From: Trichobilharzia regenti
Lineage: Eukaryota; Platyhelminthes; Trematoda; Strigeidida; Schistosomatidae
NCBI GenBank assembly: GCA_944472135.2
Contig: OX235262.1
Location: 170,871,509 to 170,935,508, forward strand
Length of the DNA: 64,000 nucleotides
Direction of reading: 5' to 3'
Shown here: positions 23,801-32,800 of the stretch, in pieces
Numbering within the stretch: position 1 is the first letter of the stretch
Layout: the number at the start of each line of letters is the position of its first letter
Program-made: the position numbers and the translations under genes
Notes under the pieces: model-generated
Database searches by the model: none
What the model was told of the DNA's origin: nothing
What the model saw: only the letters and a program-made list of their open reading frames with translations

Positions 23801-26800
23801 TTTTTACGAGTTGATCACGGATTGATATGAGTTAGAGAACCATTGAAAACCAGGGAGTACTGAACAACTGTTTCATCCTAGTTTGGGAACCATCGGCAGT
23901 ACGCACCGAGGATCTTCCGGTTACAAGGCTAGCTAGTATACCATTCGGCCACTGGGACCCAATTCAATGGTTCATGAATTCTAACTTCTACCAATTCGTG
24001 ATTTAGCGTGACCCCAACCATTGTCGTTGGTGGGAAGTCCATCCACACACGTGACATCTAATTGGACCTCGCTGGTTACGACTTCTCACTAGAACAGCTG
24101 TCGAGTACTCCCTGGTTTTCAATGGTTCTATAACTGATATGAATCCATGATTAACTCGTAAAAACATATCTAACCCTTACAAACCAAACTATAGAAAATT
24201 AAGGTTTCTGTTGAGCTCTTGAAGTTCTAGTGTATTGTATATTCTTATTCACCAAATTGAAAATGAACATAACTAACAAAGACAAAAGTGAGGTGATGAC
24301 ATTCATGAATATGATTAATTTGTTTCAAAATATGGTCCTGAATAAAACGTTTTAACAGGTACCATTATAATTATAGCAAAAAGTGTACGATGCAGGCTTA
24401 GTTCAAGACAGCAGGCAATGAAAGCAAGAAGTAAATAATTATCAATTATTTACATGAAACATACTTGAGTGCTCAGTCATCTTAACGGTTATGTTTCTGT
24501 CCATTTATTGAGTGATGCGGTTTTGAGGCATAAAGTTCCCTTCAGTGTGAGATATTTCTTAAACAACGGATTACAGACATATCCTAATACTAAATGCGAA
24601 CAAATGAGACCTGGGTTCACTAAGCACTCAATCCTAATATCCAACATCAGAATATTTAATTTGTTAATGAGTATTTATGAGCAAAATTTACTTCTCACTT
24701 CTTATTGTTGTTATTAGATAGTTGGAGACAGTCGGGAGGGAAGGAAGCCTTGCTTGATATAGGTTTCATGGTTGTCGCCACTCACCAGTCAGCAAGGTGT
24801 GTCTGTAACCTGGAAGGAACTTTTGAGATTCAAACCTGCGTAACACAGTGGTGCACTGGGTAACTTTACTACAGAGCTATTTGGGGTCACGACTGACCAC
24901 CAGTAGGACTGTAATGGACACTTTGATTGAACACTAATTAGTGACTGATGTCATGCGTATATTACTTCGTTTGTTGAATAGTGAATTCTATCAGTCAGGT
25001 TTACAATGTGTCCAGTGTATACCAGGTGACTCACCATCTTATTGGTCTTACGAAAGAAATAAGAGAAATTTTATAGCTTCTCGTTTTCTTATTTCTGTCG
25101 AAAATTCGCTTTCACAACACACCTTTATCATGCTGAATCACAGGAATAGATAAATGAAAGTTCATATCAAAATTATTGAGTTTTTGAGTAAAATATTAGT
25201 GCGATTATATCAATATATTGGCAACTGGTTCTCATTTTTGAATATGGTTATAAACTTGGTCGTTTCACTTTTTGGTGCATTTCGAGTGCTTCAAAAATTA
25301 GTGTTGTATTGAAAATTCAAGTCAGCTTTACATAGATATGAAGTAAGATACTCAGCTGTTAGACTAATCATGCTACGAGTGAAATCTTGTGAGAAGGAGA
25401 GAATTTTTTAATTTATGAATAATTCTCATTCGAACATTAATAGACAAAAGAGAAGTAGTTCAGCGAAGAGTCTCTTTTCGGTGAATTCATTTTCATCGGC
25501 GTACAATCGCAAATATATATGGTTATTTTGTGCGTGTGTGTGTATACATTAAATTTGTCAAACGAAAATACAATTAGTAAGTTCAGATGAATTGGATGTT
25601 GATATAACAGGATAGTAACAAAAGGGATGAGTTGTCATAAATGATTGTTAAAGAACAGTTACCTAATAATACAAATAGTTTGATGAAAGAGTTGTGCTCA
25701 GGGTGTACATGGAAACAAAAAAATGTACAGAATTACACAAGGGTTTTAAGTTAGAAAAATAGGCATACAAACAGAAGTAAGGTCAAATCAACGGAGTTGT
25801 TACCATGAGAGTAGAAGTGGTTGAATAATTTTCTTTTGTATGCATAGTTCCTGTTCTTCCAACTGAATGGCTAGGGCTTCTGCGATGCAAAGAAGACGGG
25901 ATGGTACTGTCTTTGGAAGGTTGTTCTTCACTTTGTAGATTACTTTGTAGGAGACATTTGTTGAGTTGGAATGACCAGTGTTGACGAGATGTTCGATTAT
26001 TGCACTCCTTATACGGCCATTGCTTGCTTTCTGCAGCCTTGCTGGATAGTGTTCTTTGACCCTTTTTGACAGGATGCGTGTTGAACGACCGATGTACCTG
26101 GCTCCACAGCAACAGGTGAACTGATATATACACATAGAAGTGTTAAGGTGCGGAATCTTGTCCTTCGGGCTTCTGCAGATCAGCGGGCGACTGAAGAACA
26201 CTACTCTTAATGTTGCCGCAGGGAAAGTTCTTCCTAAAGAGGTGGAAATTCTCCTTCTGAGGATGTCACTAAATAGGTCTCCTTTGAAGTCAAGGTCCAT
26301 ATAAAGTATCTTTTGAGGCATGGATGGTGTCTCTTACTTTTGGGCTACTTGAGAATATCGTTCATCGTAGAATAACTTAAGTAGTTGTCAGGCTCTAACC
26401 ACTGGCTAACTTATGCATTTCAGTTTCCTTATATCGTGAATAAGTATTTCATATTGAAGCGAACTAACGGTCTTCATTCACCTCATCTGTTTTATTCTTT
26501 TACTTTCTGAGTGGAACATAGGGCTTCAAGCTAGAGTTTCGAATTTTTGGTGGCTGTGGCTTTATTTTTATGGTACAGGGTTGCTAGCCTCACGCCCAAC
26601 CTTCTCTCTTTACCAGCCTTATTACCAGCTAAGCGAGGTTTAGGAGTATTTCGTCACCCAGGGATACGACTCTGGACCACGTGAGGCGTGGTTGGCAAGC
26701 TTTCTACCTCTGCAACACCGACGCACCCACATTCACTTTAACTTTATCTTTTCTTATATGTATCTTAATTTTTTTTTACACTTTGTAGTTCATTATTTCA

Positions 26801-29800
26801 AGCTGGAGATTATGAAGCTGCAGTCGTCGCTTATACAGAAGCTATATCACAAAATCCAAAGTTACATTCGTATCCTTTATCACTGTGTATTTACCTGTTT
26901 ATTGATTTTTACAAATGTAAAATGTAAAGGGAAGCCAATTTCTACGAACGAATCCACTTGAAATTTAATCTCATACTCGCTAGTGACTGGCTTAGTGGCT
27001 GAATGGTATATGCTTTTTTTGTGACCGTGAACGTATCGGGTTCGAACCCCAATGGGTACGTGATACCGATGACTGCCGAGCACTAGGACGAAACAGCTGT
27101 TCAGTACTCTCTGGTTTCAATGGTTCTCTGATCGATATCAATCCGTGATCAAACTTGAAACGAATTTCTAAAGTGTTTATCATGCAGAAAAATAAATAAT
27201 CAGATGTAGTCAGGTAATTTCCATCGTAAATATTCATTCATTAATTGTATACAATTAATGGATGAATATTTTCAACTTTAATGTGAAGTCAATGCTACTA
27301 TACGGATCAGAGTCTTGGCGTGTCATAAAGAGCATCTCAAACAAACTTCAGACCTTCATTAACGGTTGTCTTCACTGAATACTCAAGATCAGATGGCCGG
27401 TCAGAAAAGATCAGCAATAGGGATCTCTGGCTGTGAGCGAACCAACCAGGAACCGATTGTGAAACAAACAGGCAGGAAGAAATGGAGATGGATTGGCCAT
27501 ACGCTGAGGAAACCACCAAGTGACATCACTAGACAAGCCATTGCTCCAGTGGAACCCGAAAGGGAAGAGGCGAGTTGGTCGTCCAAGGGTGACATGAGGA
27601 GGTCGTGCAGAGGAGAGGAGATGAAAGCGTGTGGGCAGACTTGGAGCGGGGTGAAAACGCTGGCAGAAAACCGAAGGCAATGGAGACGCGCGGGTGAAGC
27701 CCTATGTTCCTCTAGGAATTAAGGGAAATAATAATAATAGTTGTGTACAATTGATCCAAAGCTAAATTTTGAACTAAACTACATTATATGGAACAATAAT
27801 CTCCAGAATAGGGAACTCTGACTGATTATTTTGTTTTGAACTCCAGTTAAAGTTAAACACAATCCAGTAACAGATAGAGTTCAAAACTAAAAAGTTAGAT
27901 TACCATTATCTCTCGGTAACTGAACCAGAATCCGATAACTTATGATTTTGAGGTTGTAACAAATTACAGTATTAAGCCACCATCATCCGTTCGCTCTCCC
28001 ACTAACTTGAAGATCGTGGATTTGACTCCCAGAAACAACTCCTTTTTGTCTAAACCCAGGAAACTGATGTCTGAGTCCTACTGTATGCCTGAAGAACTTT
28101 GTTGAGGTACACACAGTTACAAAACACTCTAAACAAAGCAAAAAATGTGATTATTTGTTGTCAAAGTCTATATGTAGCTCTATTCAGAAATAGTAATTTC
28201 AAAAATTCAAAATTAACTCATCACTGACGTCAGGGAGCTATAGAGTTAGGAGAAAGTTCAGCACACACAAGTTTTCAGTGGTTCTTTAAATGATTTCAAC
28301 TAGTGATGTTACTTAAAGGTATATAAATTCGATGAAATTTGAAAAGTCTGCTTGGGACTAGCTAGAACGTTAAATAGGACACTTTGAACAGTATTTCTAA
28401 TAGTGTGCAGCTCCATTTCAGCCATACTTCATCCAACATCAATCTAAAATAGAGGTAAATGTGAAAGCTGTGAAGATTGAAACGAGAAAGCATGGCTTTT
28501 TGTTTAACTCCAGAAGTACTTGGGGGTGATAATGTAACGACAGAAGACAAGGTCCAGGCAACAGATTGTTTAGTGAGAAAATCAAGAGATATTTATAGAC
28601 TTTTATGTACATTATTGTCAGCGGAGATTAGTTTTTTTTTTCTGAAGGTTATTCTCTACTGCTTGTGACCGTTTCTCAGAAAGTTAAGCCACATAGCTGT
28701 GAATCGTATTTGCACACGTTAAGTTTGCTGTGATTGGTTGGTGAGTTCCTCAAGGTTAAGCTTTGTCACTGTTTTTTCTCATGACCCTGATTTGAGACGT
28801 GAACAGTGACATCAATTGTTGTCTACAATTTCTGGCTCGCAGCCAGCTGTCACCACAGTAGTACTGAGTGGTCGACATAAGTAAATAGGGTACGCGTTGG
28901 TGTGCGCAAGATGTTTCCTACTGACTACTGCTGGTGACTGGGCGACCAACTTGATGGGCAAGAAGACAAATCTTTTGATAATAAGCACAAAAGAATCAGT
29001 TAGACTGATGTGGTATCCACAAAACATATTACTGATTGTTCATTTTTGCATTTATATTTCCTTAATGTATAACTACTTTAAAACAATACAACAAAAGGGC
29101 TTATTCAAATCGAGCTGCATGTCACCTTCAGTTACGTAATTATTTCAAAGCACTTGAGGATAGTTCAGTGGCACTGGATTTGTGTGTACCATCGGTAATG
29201 CAGAATTTAAAATCACGTGTACGTGCACACATTAGACGAGGGGCTGCATTTTGTAATTTGCAAATGTATAAAGAAGGTTAGTTGATTAACTAAGTGTATA
29301 TATTGATTTCTTTCTGTACTATTTACAGTCTGCCGTATATGTCCTACTCCTATACTGATCATTTTATCCATGTAATTTGTGATGTACGAGGGAGATGGAC
29401 ATAAGTTTATTCAATCTGACAGAAACAGAGCACTTATTTTATGAATTCCTTTGGTTCAACCTCCTTTAGAATAGAAATTCTTGAGAAAACCAAGTATGTT
29501 CTGATTTGAGTATATGTTAAAAATCCCGTAGTCAATTCCTGAAATGTATATGTGGTCAGGAGTAATTCAGCAAAGCCGCTGAAGTGAAAATAAGAGTAAG
29601 ACAAGGCCGCAACCTATAACCGATGATATTCGTAGTTGTGGTGGATTGGATTATGCAACAGGTTGCACATGACAGCAAGAAGACAGGAATACATTGGATC
29701 AATAGGAAGAATTTAGAAGATATGAACTTTTTGGATGCTTTTAAGCTTTTAATGTCATGTAAATTCGAAGACATACAGGCAAAGACTGACAAACTGGCTG

Positions 29801-32800
29801 AATAGGCAGGCAGTGATAACAGGAATTCAAGTGAAGACAGAGAAGACAGAGGTAATGCACATAACCAACTAGTGTAACAACAGAGACAAGGGCCGGCGAC
29901 AGATCATTTTATTACGGAAATCAGCACATATTTATATTTATTTCATATACATTATTATAGCTTATTCAAGTAGACAAGCGCAGTCTTCTGATTGGTTGTT
30001 TCCCGGAAGTTAAGCCGACAAATTCAGTCTTCTGATTGGCCGTTTTCGAGTTTCTCGGAAAGTGGAGCCATCTATCTGCGAACCATATTTGCCCAGGTTT
30101 AAGTCTGCTGTGATTGGTTGTTGAATCAGCCTTGTTCATACTTTCTCACGGCCAATATTAGTGACCTAGACATTGACGTATATTAATGTCGACCAATTGG
30201 CTATCAGCCTGCTCTCACCACACTAGAAACAGCAAGCCCAAGAAGTCACCTCCTCCACTTACCTAAACAATTACAAGAGTCACAGATAAAGTTGTCGGAG
30301 CCAGCCAGGATTGGGAAGGAAAGACAGACGTTCATCCACCTGATGTCAGTTTAGAAATTTTTTGCACTCAACAAAAAAAGACAAAAAATTTGGGATTTTC
30401 GATATCAATCTTAAATTACTCAGTTCTTCCATATAGATCAGAAACTTGGTGAATGCGTCACGAAAAGCATTTCCAACTGACGGCTTCAGACATTTATCAG
30501 TAGCTATCTTCGCTAGCACCATACCAAAGATCAGATGACTGAACTACCAAAAAGGATTGGTAGCAATGAACTCTGGTAACGAAGCAGTCGCGAACCTATT
30601 GCTCAACCAATTTTCCGGAGAAAATGGAGACCGTCGAATGGCGTCGCGTGGAACGCAGGCCATCTCTCAAGTGAAAGATGAATAGGAAACAGTGACTTAG
30701 GGGTGAGTCTGAGGGTGAAGTGAAGTTGATCGTGTGAGGAGAAGATGAGAGCTTGTGGGGAATTGTACAGCAGCTAATGAAGACTAAAGTCAACCGAATG
30801 AAACGGATATGTGCTAATGAAGGCCTGTGTTACACTATGAACCCAAGGGAATAATAATGACTAATATAATGTTTCGCAGCTCAGTCAGTAGGTTTCTGTA
30901 TTAGTGACATGAAAGTTGATAGTTTGTACCTTACCGAAACCCAGGTTTTCATTCTATCTTCAGCTGTGATATCTACCAATTTGTTGTAGTGCCTACACGT
31001 CTCACCCTCTGTCTTATCGACATTGTTAGTTTCTTCCTCGGTATCTTCCGTGGAAACTATGTCTTTTTGTAGCTTCTAAATCCTTCTCGGATACCTGTTC
31101 TTTGGCTACTTCGGCATCATACCGTTTTCAACAGGATTCCTCGGCTTCTTACTTAGCAAGCTCTTCCCTATCGGTAGTCAATATATTAGTAAAGATAGAC
31201 CCTGAGTCGACTTGTCACAGGTCAAAACTAACGCAGACAACGTCATTTTGGACGTATAAATCAGGATCCGGCCTTTATTCTGTATTATTTATTTGCACAG
31301 GTTTCCACTCATTCTTGTATTCTGGGTTAACTATACATCTCGGGCTCCGTGCGCTGGGTTTGTTTTTCTCGGGACTTTTTCATCAAACATCCATTTCATC
31401 ATTACAGTCTTCTAGTTTCTCAACATCCATACCAAGCATCATTTTAGGTTGGTCCCAAGGGCCTATATTCTTATCATATGGATCGTCGATGTACTCATCT
31501 TCGACCCAATCAGCTAGCTTTTTGTCATTTGATTCATCAATTTTCTATGATTGAAGTATGTTCCAGTCATCTTCGAGTGAACGCTTCTATACACTATCAC
31601 CGTCAACCAACACCTCATAGGAAGTGTTAGGTTTTACAATGAGTGTATAAAGGTGTGTCTTCAGGTCATCACTACAGGCAGTATCAGATAGTTTTGGCCA
31701 TTATTTCCAAATACATTTCAAATGGTCACATATCGTTTATCACTGTAAGCTAAAATGTCATTTGGGTTGATGTTATTATTATTACTGCTATTCCTGTTTA
31801 CCTGTAGCAGATTGAAAATGAAAGTTCGAAAAGTTTATTTTCCATACTGACACTTCATGTAATATATTTCACTGTAATACAGTATTCTAAAACAGATGTT
31901 TTCTACACTTGGAAATGCTACTTATTTCCGTGTACAGTGTCGTATCTCCATGATTTTCCAGGTTGTGGGCGGTAGACTGGATAATGCAACAGATATCAGG
32001 TAACAACAATACAGGCATAAAATGAACCCACACAAGAAACTTGGAGGATCTGAACTTCACCGATGATATTAGTCTGATTTCTCACAAACTGGAAGATATG
32101 CAAGTGGAAAGCAACAAGTTGGCAGAAGATAGGACTTCCTTCAGGTGAATATAAAGAAAACAGAAGTAGGTGATGAAGATTCCTGGCCAACAGCTACAAC
32201 AACAACAGACAACAATCAGCCAGCTTAAATGGGAGAAATTTGAAAGAAGCTACCTCATCTACCTACCTACCTATCTACCTACCTGAGAAGCACCGTTTCA
32301 ACTACAGACAGGCGGAACTAATGAGGATGTCATGAAAGCGAGGATCGGGAAAGCAAGGCAAGCTTTCATTACTCTCAAGTCTATGTGGAGGTCAACAGCA
32401 CTCAGCATGGAAAAATAAGATCCGGATTTTCAACTCCGATGTGAAGTCAGTGCTACTTTATGGACCAGAGACTTGGCTCCACGCCGCGTCATGAAGGGCA
32501 CTTCGAACAAACTACAGACCTTCATCAAGAGCTGTCTTCGCTCAATACTACTCAAGATCACATGGTTAGAAAAAAACAGCAACAGGATCCCTGGAAACGA
32601 ATCAACTGGGAACCAATTGTTCAACAAATAAGCGGGAAGAAATGGAGGTGGATTAGCCATACTCTGAAAAAACAAATCATCAAGTGACATCACATGCCAG
32701 GCTATCTCTCAAGTGGACTTAGAATGGGAAGTAGCGAGTTGGTCGTCAGTGCGAGGGTGGCATGGAGGAGGTCATGCAGAGAAGAGGAGATGAAAGCATG

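Noticed and set aside
31102..31554. 150-codon plus-strand open frame as a gene
   Set aside because: It is the antisense shadow of the calreticulin pseudogene, and its Ser-rich composition reflects the acidic coding strand.
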